A stretch of DNA of 59,089 bases, taken from NCBI GenBank assembly GCA_946221915.1, contig CAMIKG010000022.1, forward strand, positions 1 through 59,089. The letters run 5' to 3'. Below the pieces are notes generated by a model. The model had not been told where the DNA came from, searched no databases, and saw nothing but the letters and a program-made list of their open reading frames with translations. Shown here piece by piece: positions 34,382 to 42,928 of the stretch. Within the stretch, counting starts at the first letter, position 1. Each line of letters begins with the position of its first letter. The stretch is from an uncultured Erwinia sp. GTDB taxonomy: Bacteria > Pseudomonadota > Gammaproteobacteria > Enterobacterales > Enterobacteriaceae. A program made the position numbers and the translations under genes.

Positions 34382-34757
34382 ACTGGCGGCGGTCATGCTG
34401 GCATTGCTGAGCGCCACCACCACGGCGCGTGACCCGTTTTCCCCGCTCACGCTGGCGCGCTGCACGCAACAGGCGCCTGAGCTCAGGCAGTGGCGCTTAC
34501 AGGGGATTATTGGCAGGCCTGGCGACTACCATGGCTGGCTGTACTCGCCGCAGGGTCAGAACCTACGAGTGACCCCGGACAGCGTGTTGCCGCTTTATCC
34601 CTGGCAGGTCAGTGAGATCAGCGCGCTCGCGCTGCATCTGCACACCGGACAACCCTGCGCCCGGCAGCAATTCAGCTGGCGCTTACAAGGACGTTTATAT
34701 GAAAAGGATGATGATCCTGATGCTGCTGCTGTTCAGCCCGTCGGGGCACAGCAGTGA
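34371..34757 (+). CDS. hofP: HofP, PilP-like protein
   Basis: 128 residues (E. coli HofP 134). A short signal-like N-terminus (MNSKLAAVMLALLSATTTA) is followed by RDPFSPL, the usual PilP-type motif, and a small beta domain with two cysteines (about 31 and 96). It would link the inner-membrane part to the HofQ secretin. It overlaps hofO by 11 bases and hofQ by 59. Confidence 0.85.
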   Translation: MNSKLAAVMLALLSATTTARDPFSPLTLARCTQQAPELRQWRLQGIIGRPGDYHGWLYSPQGQNLRVTPDSVLPLYPWQVSEISALALHLHTGQPCARQQFSWRLQGRLYEKDDDPDAAAVQPVGAQQ

Positions 34758-35946
34758 TGCACCGATTTCCCTGGCATTTGATGATGCCCCCGTCGAGCAG
34801 GTGTTGCAGGCGCTGGCGGATTACCAGCAGCTGAATCTGATGGTCGCGCCAGGCGTGAGCGGCAAACTGTCACTGCGGCTGAAAGCGGTAACGTGGCAGC
34901 AGGCGCTCGGCTTAATTACCCGTATGGCGCAGCTGAGTATTGAGACCGAAGGCAATGTGATGCTGGTGTATCCCGCCAGCTGGCAGCAGGAGAAACTGCT
35001 GCAGGAGGCGCAGCGCACCGAAGAGCAGCAACAGCGGCTGCCGCTGGAGACACGCACCGTGACGCTGCTGCACGCCGATGCCACCAGCGTCAGCAACAGT
35101 TTGCAGGCGCAGCAGGCAAAGCTGATGACCCCGCGCGGCAGCGTGACCGTGGATACCCGCACCAATGCCTTGCTGTTGCGCGATACCACGCCAGCACTGC
35201 AACAGACGGAGCAGTGGGTGCGGGCGCTGGATGTGCCGCTGGAACAGATTGAGCTGGCGGCGCATATCGTCACCATCAGCGAAGAGAATCTGCGTGAACT
35301 GGGGGTAAGCTGGGGACTGAGCAGCGAAGAGCAGATCACGCGTGCGCTGCGCACCAGCCAGCTGGGCATCGATCTTGGCGTCAGTAAGCCCACGTTTACC
35401 GCCGGATTTCACCTTGCCCGGCTTGATGGTCGTTTGCTCGATCTGGAACTGAGCGCGCTGGAGCGGGAAAACCAGATCGAAATTATCGCCAGTCCACGTC
35501 TGTTCACCTCGCATCAGCAGCCTGCCAGCATCAAGCAGGGCACAGAACTGCCGTATGAAGTCTCCAGCGGCAGCAACGGTGCCAGCACCATGGAGTTTAA
35601 GGAAGCGGTGTTAGGTATGGAGGTAACACCCACTGTACAGCCTAATGGGCGGATTATGCTGAAATTGCGCATCAGCCAGAATGTGCCAGGGCGAAATCTG
35701 CATGGCGGCGAAATTGAGGTGTTAACCATCGATAAACAGGAGATTGAAACTCAGATCACGTTAAAAGATGGTCAGACACTGGCGCTGGGTGGCATTTTTC
35801 AGCAGGAGAATTCCAGCGGACGCGATAAGGTGCCGTTACTCGGCGATATTCCGCTGCTCGGTGCGCTGTTCCGTCATGATGTTCGCCAGCAAAAACGCCG
35901 TGAGCTGGTGATTTTTATTACCCCGCGACTGATTCGTGATGACTGA
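34699..35946 (+). CDS. hofQ: HofQ, outer-membrane secretin for DNA uptake
   Basis: 415 residues (E. coli HofQ 412). Signal peptide (MKRMMILMLLLFSPSGHSS), STN/N0-like domain (ISLAFDDAPVEQVLQALADY), N1 domain, then the secretin pore domain near 230-415 (EVTPTVQPNGRIMLKLRIS; GGIFQQEN; VPLLGDIPLLGALFR). The ATG at 34699 is preceded by AAGGA; the open frame starts earlier (34612) inside hofP without support. It forms the outer-membrane pore for imported DNA. Confidence 0.94.
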   Translation: MKRMMILMLLLFSPSGHSSDAPISLAFDDAPVEQVLQALADYQQLNLMVAPGVSGKLSLRLKAVTWQQALGLITRMAQLSIETEGNVMLVYPASWQQEKLLQEAQRTEEQQQRLPLETRTVTLLHADATSVSNSLQAQQAKLMTPRGSVTVDTRTNALLLRDTTPALQQTEQWVRALDVPLEQIELAAHIVTISEENLRELGVSWGLSSEEQITRALRTSQLGIDLGVSKPTFTAGFHLARLDGRLLDLELSALERENQIEIIASPRLFTSHQQPASIKQGTELPYEVSSGSNGASTMEFKEAVLGMEVTPTVQPNGRIMLKLRISQNVPGRNLHGGEIEVLTIDKQEIETQITLKDGQTLALGGIFQQENSSGRDKVPLLGDIPLLGALFRHDVRQQKRRELVIFITPRLIRDD

Positions 35947-36360
35947 GACAATTTGCTGATAAATGAATCTCAGGTGGAGGTTTTTTCGTTGATTGCTAAC
36001 ATATGCGTTTGACGCAACGGCGGATTTAGCTTACAAGGTTTAGCGATTTTGCATCTCAGGGCCATGCGCCCAAATGAGACAGGCTAAAATGTGCCAATGC
36101 ATAACCCGTTTTATATCGCGCTGCAGCAGCCTTGTGTTGCTGGTGACATCGGTCAGATAAATAAAGCGGACTGAAACGCGCCGAGACAAGCGCGCCATGA
36201 GCAGGCAATTTATTCGGTTGCCAAACGACCTTGAGTGTTGAGATAATTTTCCGTCTGACTCTTGCACTATCGCTCATGAGGTTTCAGTTCATGTCCCGCC
36301 AGCGGAATCATCGCTGCACGCGGGGTATCATCAACGAATTGTCTTAGTAATACCGAAAAA
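35947..36360. other. hofQ-aroK intergenic region (414 bases)
   Basis: No convincing gene. A weak hairpin followed by six T residues at about 35969-35986 may end the hof transcript. The rest must hold the aroK promoter; TTGAGTGTTGAGATAATTTTC at 36233-36253 is AT-rich with promoter-like spacing, but I cannot assign it. Short open frames on the minus strand (36040-36277) look spurious. Confidence 0.55.
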
Positions 36361-36882
36361 ATGGCAGAGAAACGCAATATCTTTCTGGTTGGGCCTATGG
36401 GTGCCGGCAAAAGCACTATTGGTCGTCAGTTAGCTCAGCAACTCAATATGGAGTTTTTCGACTCTGATCAAGAAATTGAGCGACGTACCGGAGCGGATGT
36501 GGGCTGGGTGTTCGACGTTGAAGGTGAAGAAGGTTTTCGCGATCGCGAAGAAAAAGTCATCAATGAACTCACCGAAAAACAGGGCATTGTGCTGGCCACT
36601 GGCGGCGGCTCCGTTAAATCACGTGAAACCCGTAATCGTCTCTCCGCCCGCGGCGTAGTGGTGTATCTGGAAACCACGATCGAAAAGCAGCTGGCGCGCA
36701 CGCAGCGTGACAAAAAGCGTCCGTTGCTGCAGGTGGATGAACCTCCGCGTGAAGTGCTGGAAGCGCTGGCTAAAGAACGCAATCCACTGTACGAAGAAAT
36801 CGCCGATGTGACGATTCGTACTGACGATCAGAGCGCCAAAGTGGTGGCGAACCAGATCATCAGCATGCTGGAAAAGAGCTGA
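36361..36882 (+). CDS. aroK: Shikimate kinase I
   Basis: 173 residues, nearly identical to E. coli AroK. It phosphorylates shikimate in the route to chorismate. The P-loop GPMGAGKST is at 11-19, with the substrate-binding GGGS loop near 80 and R-rich lid (QRDKKRPLL). No strong ribosome site precedes the ATG. First gene of aroK-aroB-damX-dam-rpe-gph-trpS. Confidence 0.98.
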   Translation: MAEKRNIFLVGPMGAGKSTIGRQLAQQLNMEFFDSDQEIERRTGADVGWVFDVEGEEGFRDREEKVINELTEKQGIVLATGGGSVKSRETRNRLSARGVVVYLETTIEKQLARTQRDKKRPLLQVDEPPREVLEALAKERNPLYEEIADVTIRTDDQSAKVVANQIISMLEKS

Positions 36883-36938
36883 TTAACGTCAAAACCTGCC
36901 CCTGATAGCGGGCAACACAAATAGGGTTATACAGCGTC

Positions 36939-38027
36939 ATGGAGAGGATCACCGTCACTCTGGGGGAAAGAAGTTACCCCATTACCATCGCTGCCGGAAT
37001 GTTTAACGATCCGGCTTCTTTTTGGCCGCTGAAAGCGGGCGATCAGACGATGCTGGTAACCAACCAGACGCTGGCCCCTCTCTATCTTGATAAGCTGCGT
37101 CATCTGCTGGAAAGCGCGGGTGTGAAAGTCGACCAGGTGATCCTGCCTGATGGCGAGCAGTACAAAACCCTGGCGGTAATGGATCAGGTGTTTACCGCGC
37201 TGCTGCAAAAGCCGCATGGTCGTGATACCACCCTTATCGCCCTCGGCGGCGGTGTGATTGGCGATCTGACCGGCTTTGCTGCTGCCAGTTATCAGCGTGG
37301 CGTGCGCTTTATCCAGGTCCCGACGACCCTGTTATCGCAGGTCGACTCCTCCGTCGGCGGTAAGACCGCCGTTAACCATCCCCTTGGCAAGAATATGATT
37401 GGCGCTTTCTACCAGCCGGCATCGGTGGTGGTCGATCTCGACTGCCTGCAGAGTTTGCCGCCGCGTGAACTGGCGTCGGGGCTGGCGGAAGTGATCAAAT
37501 ACGGCATCATTCTTGATGGCGAATTCTTTAACTGGCTGGAGCAGAATCTGGATGCTCTGCTGGCGCTGGATGGCGCGGCAATGGCGTATTGCATTCGTCG
37601 CTGCTGCGAGCTGAAAGCAGACGTGGTGGCGGCTGATGAGCGGGAAACCGGTCTGCGCGCACTGCTGAACCTCGGCCATACTTATGGTCACGCCATTGAA
37701 GCGCATATGGGCTACGGCAACTGGCTGCATGGCGAAGCGGTGGCGGCGGGCATGGTCATGGCGGCGCGCACCGCAGAACGTCTTGGCCAGTTCAGTGCAG
37801 CGGATACCGATCGCATTATTGCGCTGCTGACGCGTGCCGGTTTGCCTGTCAATGGTCCGGCAAGTATGCAACCCAATGACTATTTGCCGCATATGATGCG
37901 CGACAAAAAAGTGCTGGCCGGTGAATTGCGTCTGGTGTTACCGCGCGCAATTGGCACTGCTGAAGTGCGTGCAGGCGTGGCACATGATATCGTGCTGGCA
38001 GCGATTCAGGATTGCCAGCAATCTTGA
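36939..38027 (+). CDS. aroB: 3-dehydroquinate synthase
   Basis: 362 residues, the E. coli length. It converts DAHP to 3-dehydroquinate using NAD and a divalent metal. NAD-binding DGEQYKT and GGGVIGDLTGFAA are present, as are metal ligands E (LAEVIKYG), H (LNLGHTYGHAIE) and H (WLHGEAVAAGM). It lies 56 bases after aroK. Confidence 0.98.
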   Translation: MERITVTLGERSYPITIAAGMFNDPASFWPLKAGDQTMLVTNQTLAPLYLDKLRHLLESAGVKVDQVILPDGEQYKTLAVMDQVFTALLQKPHGRDTTLIALGGGVIGDLTGFAAASYQRGVRFIQVPTTLLSQVDSSVGGKTAVNHPLGKNMIGAFYQPASVVVDLDCLQSLPPRELASGLAEVIKYGIILDGEFFNWLEQNLDALLALDGAAMAYCIRRCCELKADVVAADERETGLRALLNLGHTYGHAIEAHMGYGNWLHGEAVAAGMVMAARTAERLGQFSAADTDRIIALLTRAGLPVNGPASMQPNDYLPHMMRDKKVLAGELRLVLPRAIGTAEVRAGVAHDIVLAAIQDCQQS

Positions 38028-38114
38028 GATAAAGTCGGCATTTGCCGAACTGAACAGGTTGTAAATACCGCGAACGGATGTGGTGGCGCATGCCGGGAAC
38101 GGGAGGAGGTTGTA

Positions 38115-39095
38115 ATGGACGAGTTTAAACCGGAAGACGAGTTAAAACCTGACACCAGTGACCGTCGCCCAACGCGGCCACGTAAATCGTCGTCAGCACC
38201 GAAGGTTGCCGTTTCCCGTCAGCATATGATGATGGGGATTGGTATTCTGGTGCTGTTACTGCTGGTGATTGGCATTGGTTCGGCGCTGAATGGCCCGAGC
38301 GAGAAGCCACAGGGGCAGCAGGCGGCCAGTGGTACGGCTGGCAGCTCGGGCAGTGAAAAGAGTATCGACCTTTCTGGCTCTACTTCTATGAGCGGCCAGG
38401 GCAGCGAAACGCAGCCAGCGCCGTCAGCGGCGGCGAATGCGCCGGCACAAAGCAGCGATGGTCAGCAGGCATTAAGCGGTTCACCGATTTCTCCGACGCC
38501 AACGCAGGCACAGTCCGTTCCGGCGCCTGAGAATCAGCAGCGTGTTGAGCTGCCGGGCGATCTCAATAATGCCCTGACTTCACAGCAGGATCAGGTCAAT
38601 GCCGCGGCGCAGGGCGCCAGCAGCACGCTGCCAACCGCGCCAGCCACGGTGACCGGTGGTGCTCAGCAACAGCAACCGCCAGCAGTGAAACCGGCACAGC
38701 AGCATCAGACGGCGCAGCATCCGGCGAGCACGCAGTCGCATAAAGCCGCACCAGCCAAACCGGCGGCCAGCAAACCTGCGGAAAAAGCCGGCAGCAAACC
38801 GGCAGCGACCAGTGGCCATGCCAGCGCTTCCACGCCGGGCGGCAACTACACGCTGCAGTTAAGCAGCGCGTCGCGCTCCGATACGCTGAACGCCTGGGCG
38901 AAAAAACAGAATCTCAATGGTTATCACGTGTATAAAACCACGCGTAATGGCCAGCCCTGGTATGTGCTGGTGAGCGGTTCTTACGCTACACCAGCTGATG
39001 CCAAACGGGCAGTGTCTTCCCTGCCTGCTGAAGTTCGCGCCCAGAACCCATGGGTGAAACCGGTCAGCCAGGTAAAAAAAGAGTCCGTTAATTAA
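38115..39095 (+). CDS. damX: Cell-division protein DamX (SPOR domain)
   Basis: 326 residues, about 100 shorter than E. coli DamX (428). A basic cytoplasmic N-terminus, one membrane segment at about 39-57, a long low-complexity Ala/Gln/Ser/Pro linker (about 60-240), and a C-terminal SPOR domain (NYTLQLSSASRSDTLNAWAK ... WYVLVSGSYATPADAKRAV). SPOR domains bind denuded glycan at the septum. The shorter length comes from the linker. It lies between aroB and dam. Confidence 0.93.
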   Translation: MDEFKPEDELKPDTSDRRPTRPRKSSSAPKVAVSRQHMMMGIGILVLLLLVIGIGSALNGPSEKPQGQQAASGTAGSSGSEKSIDLSGSTSMSGQGSETQPAPSAAANAPAQSSDGQQALSGSPISPTPTQAQSVPAPENQQRVELPGDLNNALTSQQDQVNAAAQGASSTLPTAPATVTGGAQQQQPPAVKPAQQHQTAQHPASTQSHKAAPAKPAASKPAEKAGSKPAATSGHASASTPGGNYTLQLSSASRSDTLNAWAKKQNLNGYHVYKTTRNGQPWYVLVSGSYATPADAKRAVSSLPAEVRAQNPWVKPVSQVKKESVN

Positions 39096-39101
39096 TCAGC
39101 A

Positions 39102-39123
39102 GGGGCCGTGATGGCGCGGCCCC
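39102..39123 (+). terminator. Hairpin between damX and dam
   Basis: GGGGCCG-TGATGGCG-CGGCCCC, a perfect 7-bp GC stem without a T-run, seven bases after the damX stop. It may trim or attenuate read-through into dam. Confidence 0.4.
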
Positions 39124-39194
39124 GGCATGACATTGCGCGCAGAAATGCTGTCGGTCCATCCACAGCCAGAAGAATGAAAGTAACCAACGACGGC

Positions 39195-40007
39195 ATGAAA
39201 AAAAATCGCGCTTTTTTGAAATGGGCGGGTGGCAAATACCCGCTGCTGGATGATATTCGACGTCATCTGCCAGAAGGTGACTGTCTGGTAGAACCCTTTG
39301 TTGGCGCGGGTTCGGTTTTTCTCAATACCGATTATCAGCGCTACGTACTGGCGGATATCAACAACGATCTGATTAACCTGTATAACATCGTTAAGACCCG
39401 CACCGACGAGTTTATCGCTGACGCGCGCCAGCTGTTTACACCGCAGGCGAACGAGTCTGAGTTTTACTATGCGCGGCGCAATGAGTTTAACGCCAGCCGC
39501 GATCCTTACCGCCGGGCATTGCTGTTTATCTACCTGAATCGTCACTGCTACAACGGCTTATGTCGTTATAACCTGAGCGGTGAATTCAATGTGCCTTTTG
39601 GCCGCTATCGTAAGCCGTACTTTCCCGAAGAGGAGTTGTACTGGTTTGCCGAGCGGGCGCAAAAAGCGACCTTTGTCTGCGAATCTTACGATGTTACCCT
39701 GAACAATACGCGTGCGGGTTCGGTGGTCTATTGTGACCCGCCGTACGCGCCGCTGTCGGCCACGGCGAACTTTACCGCCTATCACACCAACAGTTTTAGC
39801 CTGCGCGAGCAGCTGCATCTGGCGGAGCTGGCGGCAAAACTGGCGCAGGAGAGTCGCATTCCGGTGCTGATTTCCAATCACGATACCGTGCTGACGCGCC
39901 AGTGGTATCAGGATGCCGTACTGCACGTGGTAAAAGCGCGGCGCTCGATCAGCCGCAGTATTAATGGCCGCAGTAAAGTGGACGAATTACTGGCGCTGTA
40001 TCGTTAA
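39195..40007 (+). CDS. dam: DNA adenine methyltransferase (GATC)
   Basis: 270 residues (E. coli 278; the C-terminal tail is shorter). It methylates adenine in GATC for mismatch repair strand choice, replication timing and gene control. Motif I FVGAGS is at 35-40, and motif IV D-P-P-Y starts at D181 as in E. coli. The start at 39195 (MKKNRAFLKWAGGKY) matches E. coli. An in-frame ATG at 39174 is possible. Confidence 0.97.
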   Translation: MKKNRAFLKWAGGKYPLLDDIRRHLPEGDCLVEPFVGAGSVFLNTDYQRYVLADINNDLINLYNIVKTRTDEFIADARQLFTPQANESEFYYARRNEFNASRDPYRRALLFIYLNRHCYNGLCRYNLSGEFNVPFGRYRKPYFPEEELYWFAERAQKATFVCESYDVTLNNTRAGSVVYCDPPYAPLSATANFTAYHTNSFSLREQLHLAELAAKLAQESRIPVLISNHDTVLTRQWYQDAVLHVVKARRSISRSINGRSKVDELLALYR

Positions 40008-40077
40008 CAGCGCGTTTTGTCCGCAATCTGACAATTGTCTCTGCGCCTGTGACAGATGCATAAACTGGGAGAAACGG

Positions 40078-40761
40078 ATGAAACAATTTTTGCTGGCTCC
40101 ATCGATTCTGGCGGCGGATTTCGCCCGTCTGGGCGAAGACACCGCCAAAGCGCTGGCGGCAGGCGGCGATGTGGTGCATTTCGATGTGATGGATAATCAT
40201 TACGTTCCCAATCTGACGATGGGACCGATGGTGCTGAAGGCGCTGCGCGACTATGGCATTACCGCACCGATTGATGTGCATCTGATGGTGAAACCGGTCG
40301 ACAGATTGATCCCTGACTTTGCCAAAGCGGGCGCAAGCTACATCACTTTCCATCCCGAAGCATCTGAACATGTTGACCGTACTCTGCAGCTGATTAAAGA
40401 GCATGGCTGTAAAGCGGGTCTGGTGTTCAATCCGGCCACGCCGCTGAGTTATCTCGATTATGTGATGGATAAGCTGGATGTGATTTTGCTGATGTCAGTG
40501 AATCCGGGCTTTGGCGGTCAGTCGTTTATTCCCGGTACGCTGGATAAGCTGCGTCAGGTGCGCAGGCTCATTGATAACAGCGGTTACGATATTCGCCTTG
40601 AAGTCGATGGCGGCGTCAAAATTGATAATATTCGTGAAATTGCTGCTGCAGGTGCGGATATGTTTGTCGCCGGTTCGGCGATCTTTGGTCACCCGGATTA
40701 TAAGAAGGTGATCGACGATATGCGCGCTGAACTGGAGAAAGCGAATGGCTCATTTCACTGA
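40078..40761 (+). CDS. rpe: Ribulose-phosphate 3-epimerase
   Basis: 227 residues (E. coli 225). A TIM-barrel enzyme of the pentose phosphate pathway that interconverts ribulose 5-phosphate and xylulose 5-phosphate. Signatures: LAPSILAADFARLGED, HFDVMDNHYVPNLTMGP, DVHLMV, MSVNPGFGGQSF, EVDGGVK. The ATG at 40078 has GGGAG six bases upstream. It overlaps gph by 17 bases. Confidence 0.98.
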   Translation: MKQFLLAPSILAADFARLGEDTAKALAAGGDVVHFDVMDNHYVPNLTMGPMVLKALRDYGITAPIDVHLMVKPVDRLIPDFAKAGASYITFHPEASEHVDRTLQLIKEHGCKAGLVFNPATPLSYLDYVMDKLDVILLMSVNPGFGGQSFIPGTLDKLRQVRRLIDNSGYDIRLEVDGGVKIDNIREIAAAGADMFVAGSAIFGHPDYKKVIDDMRAELEKANGSFH

Positions 40762-41422
40762 TATCCGCGCGCTGGCGTTTGATCTGGACGGCACGCTGGT
40801 GGACAGCGCACCGGGTCTGGCCAGCGCGGTCGATCAGGCGTTACAGGCGATGCAGTTGCCTGCGCCGGGCGTGGATCGCGTGGCGACCTGGATTGGCAAT
40901 GGTGCCGATATTATGGTCGAACGCGCGCTGACGTGGGCATTACAGCAGGCGCCGCAGGCGGATCAGATTCGTGATGCGCGCGTGCTGTTTGATAAGTTTT
41001 ATGCCGAGACGGTGGAGAGCGGCAGTCAGCTGTTTCCCCGCGTGGCAGAGACGCTGGCCGCGCTGGCTGCGCATCAGTTGCCGCTGGCGGTGGTTACCAA
41101 TAAGCCGACGCCTTTTGTTGCGCCGTTGCTGCGGTCGCTGGGCATTGAGCAGTATTTCTCGCTGATTATCGGCGGTGATGATGTGGTGGCGAAAAAGCCG
41201 CATCCTGCGCCGCTATTTTTGGTGCTGGGCAATTTTGGTCTGCTGCCGCAGGAGTTACTGTTTGTCGGTGATTCGCGCAATGATATTCTGGCGGCACAGG
41301 CGGCGGGTTGCCCCTGTGTGGGGATGACTTTCGGGTATAACTATGGTGAGTCGATCACCACCAGTCATCCGGACCTCGCGCTGGACGATTTTAACGATCT
41401 TCTGCCCGCATTAGGGCTGTAA
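40745..41422 (+). CDS. gph: Phosphoglycolate phosphatase
   Basis: 225 residues (E. coli Gph 252). A HAD enzyme that removes 2-phosphoglycolate, formed during repair of damaged DNA ends. Motif I is D13-L-D15 (FDLDGTLVDS), motif II VVTNKP, motif III K in VAKKPHP, motif IV VGDSRND. Translation overlaps the end of rpe. Confidence 0.96.
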   Translation: MAHFTDIRALAFDLDGTLVDSAPGLASAVDQALQAMQLPAPGVDRVATWIGNGADIMVERALTWALQQAPQADQIRDARVLFDKFYAETVESGSQLFPRVAETLAALAAHQLPLAVVTNKPTPFVAPLLRSLGIEQYFSLIIGGDDVVAKKPHPAPLFLVLGNFGLLPQELLFVGDSRNDILAAQAAGCPCVGMTFGYNYGESITTSHPDLALDDFNDLLPALGL

Positions 41423-41440
41423 TTATCAGGACAGGAAAGT

Positions 41441-42445
41441 ATGAGCAAACCCATCGTATTTAGCGGCGCACAGCCTTCAGGTGAACTGACCATTGGTAAC
41501 TACATGGGTGCGCTGCGTCAGTGGGTACAGATGCAGGATGATTTCCACTGCATTTACTGTATCGTCGATCTGCATGCGATTACCGTCCGCCAGGACCCGG
41601 TGGCGCTGCGTAAAGCCACGCTGGATACGCTGGCGCTCTATCTGGCTTGCGGTATTGATCCGAAAAAGAGCACCATTTTTGTCCAGTCGCATGTGCCGGA
41701 GCACACGCAGCTGAGCTGGGTGCTGAACTGCTATGCTTACTTCGGCGAGCTGAGCCGTATGACGCAGTTCAAGGATAAGTCCGCGCGTTATGAAGAGAAC
41801 ATTAACGCCGGTCTGTTTGATTATCCGGTGCTGATGGCGGCGGATATTCTGTTGTATCAGACCAATCAGGTGCCGGTGGGCGAAGATCAGAAGCAGCATC
41901 TGGAGCTGAGCCGCGATATCGCTGCGCGTTTTAATGCGCTATACGGCGATGTGTTTAAGGTTCCTGAGCCGTTTATTCCGAAGTCTGGTGCGCGCGTGAT
42001 GTCGCTGCTGGAGCCAACCAAGAAGATGTCCAAGTCGGACGATAACCGCAATAACGTTATCGGGCTGCTGGAAGATCCGAAATCGGTAGTGAAAAAGATC
42101 AAACGCGCGGTAACCGACTCCGAAGAGCCGCCAGTGGTGCGTTATGACGTGAAAGAGAAGGCCGGGGTATCAAACCTGCTGGATATTCTTTCTGGCGTGA
42201 CCGGGAAAACCCTTGCTGAGCTGGAGCAGGAATTCGAAGGCAAAATGTATGGTCATCTGAAAGGCGCGGTTGCGGATGCGGTGTCCGGTATGCTGACTGA
42301 GCTGCAGGAGCGTTACAATACTTACCGTAATGATGAAGCGTTCCTTGAGCAGGTGATGCGCGAGGGCGCAGAGAAAGCCCGTGCACTGGCGCAGCCGACG
42401 CTGAGCAAGGTGTATGAAGCGATTGGGTTTGTTGCTAAGCCTTAA
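41441..42445 (+). CDS. trpS: Tryptophanyl-tRNA synthetase
   Basis: 334 residues, the E. coli length. Class I synthetase: the HIGH-type motif is TIGNYMG (about 17-23) and KMSKS is at 195-199. It charges tRNA-Trp. Last gene of the aroK-trpS run, 18 bases after gph, followed by a clear terminator. Confidence 0.98.
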   Translation: MSKPIVFSGAQPSGELTIGNYMGALRQWVQMQDDFHCIYCIVDLHAITVRQDPVALRKATLDTLALYLACGIDPKKSTIFVQSHVPEHTQLSWVLNCYAYFGELSRMTQFKDKSARYEENINAGLFDYPVLMAADILLYQTNQVPVGEDQKQHLELSRDIAARFNALYGDVFKVPEPFIPKSGARVMSLLEPTKKMSKSDDNRNNVIGLLEDPKSVVKKIKRAVTDSEEPPVVRYDVKEKAGVSNLLDILSGVTGKTLAELEQEFEGKMYGHLKGAVADAVSGMLTELQERYNTYRNDEAFLEQVMREGAEKARALAQPTLSKVYEAIGFVAKP

Positions 42446-42469
42446 TCGGTAAGCGGTAGTCGATAATGC

Positions 42470-42501
42470 AAGGGAGCGAATAATCGCTCCCTTTGTGTTT
42501 T
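42470..42501 (+). terminator. trpS terminator
   Basis: AAGGGAGCGA-ATAA-TCGCTCCCTT, a perfect 10-bp stem, followed by TGTGTTTT. It lies 24 bases after the trpS stop. Confidence 0.9.
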
Positions 42502-42677
42502 GCAGGATATTTCGACGGTGCCGGGGCTTTTGTTTCGATACGGAGTCTGCTCTGGTGATGGCTCTGGGGTGTGCGCCCCGCTGCGAGGGACTTTGCTTTG
42601 AGCGCTGGGCCTGTTTAGGGACGTCGCTTGTGGGTTCTGTGCTTGTGTCGCAGGCGCTTCTGGTTCGGTGCCCCGCT

Positions 42678-42784
42678 CAGGGAACACGGTCAGCTCCGCA
42701 AAGACGCAAAAGCCGCCATCCATGGCAGCTCGGCCCGCGCCGTCCATGGCGCGGGACGCTTTGCTCCGCTTACCGTGTTCCCTG
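42678..42784. repeat. 107-base palindromic element with 13-bp terminal inverted repeats
   Basis: CAGGGAACACGGT at 42678-42690 and its exact complement at 42772-42784 bound the element. Inside, GCCGCCATCCATGGC (about 42712-42726) and CGCGCCGTCCATGGCGCG (about 42736-42753) make further dyads, and the arms AGCTCCGCAAAG/CTTTGCTCCGCT are partly complementary. No open frame of note. It resembles repeated intergenic elements I associate with Erwiniaceae chromosomes, but a genome search is needed to confirm it is repeated. Confidence 0.75.
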
Positions 42785-42813
42785 TGCTTTTAGCTTTTGT
42801 GTTGCTGTAGATT

Positions 42814-42862
42814 TGTTCTGTGTTCTGTGTTCTGTGTTCTGTGCTTTGTGCTCTGTGCGCTG
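42814..42862. repeat. Heptanucleotide tandem repeat (7 units)
   Basis: Four exact TGTTCTG units followed by TGCTTTG, TGCTCTG and TGCGCTG, contiguous over 49 bases. Non-coding as far as can be seen, 67 bases from the cysG stop. Confidence 0.9.
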
Positions 42863-42928
42863 GGCTTACTGGTTGTTGTCTGGGTGCGTACGTGCTGAGT
42901 TAATTTGTTACTGCCTGCTGTATTGCGC

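Larger units (their letters stand above)
42446..42928. other. trpS-cysG intergenic region (483 bases) with repeats
   Basis: In E. coli a cluster of yhf genes separates trpS from cysG. Here there is a terminator (42470-42501), a palindromic element (42678-42784), and a heptanucleotide tandem repeat (42814-42862). Open frames in the area, on both strands, follow the repeats and look spurious. Confidence 0.7.

Noticed and set aside
36040..36277. Overlapping minus-strand open frames between hofQ and aroK
   Set aside because: Short, no ribosome site, no recognisable motif.
42814..42862. Possible CRISPR array
   Set aside because: Units are 7 bases, contiguous and without spacers; this is a simple tandem repeat.
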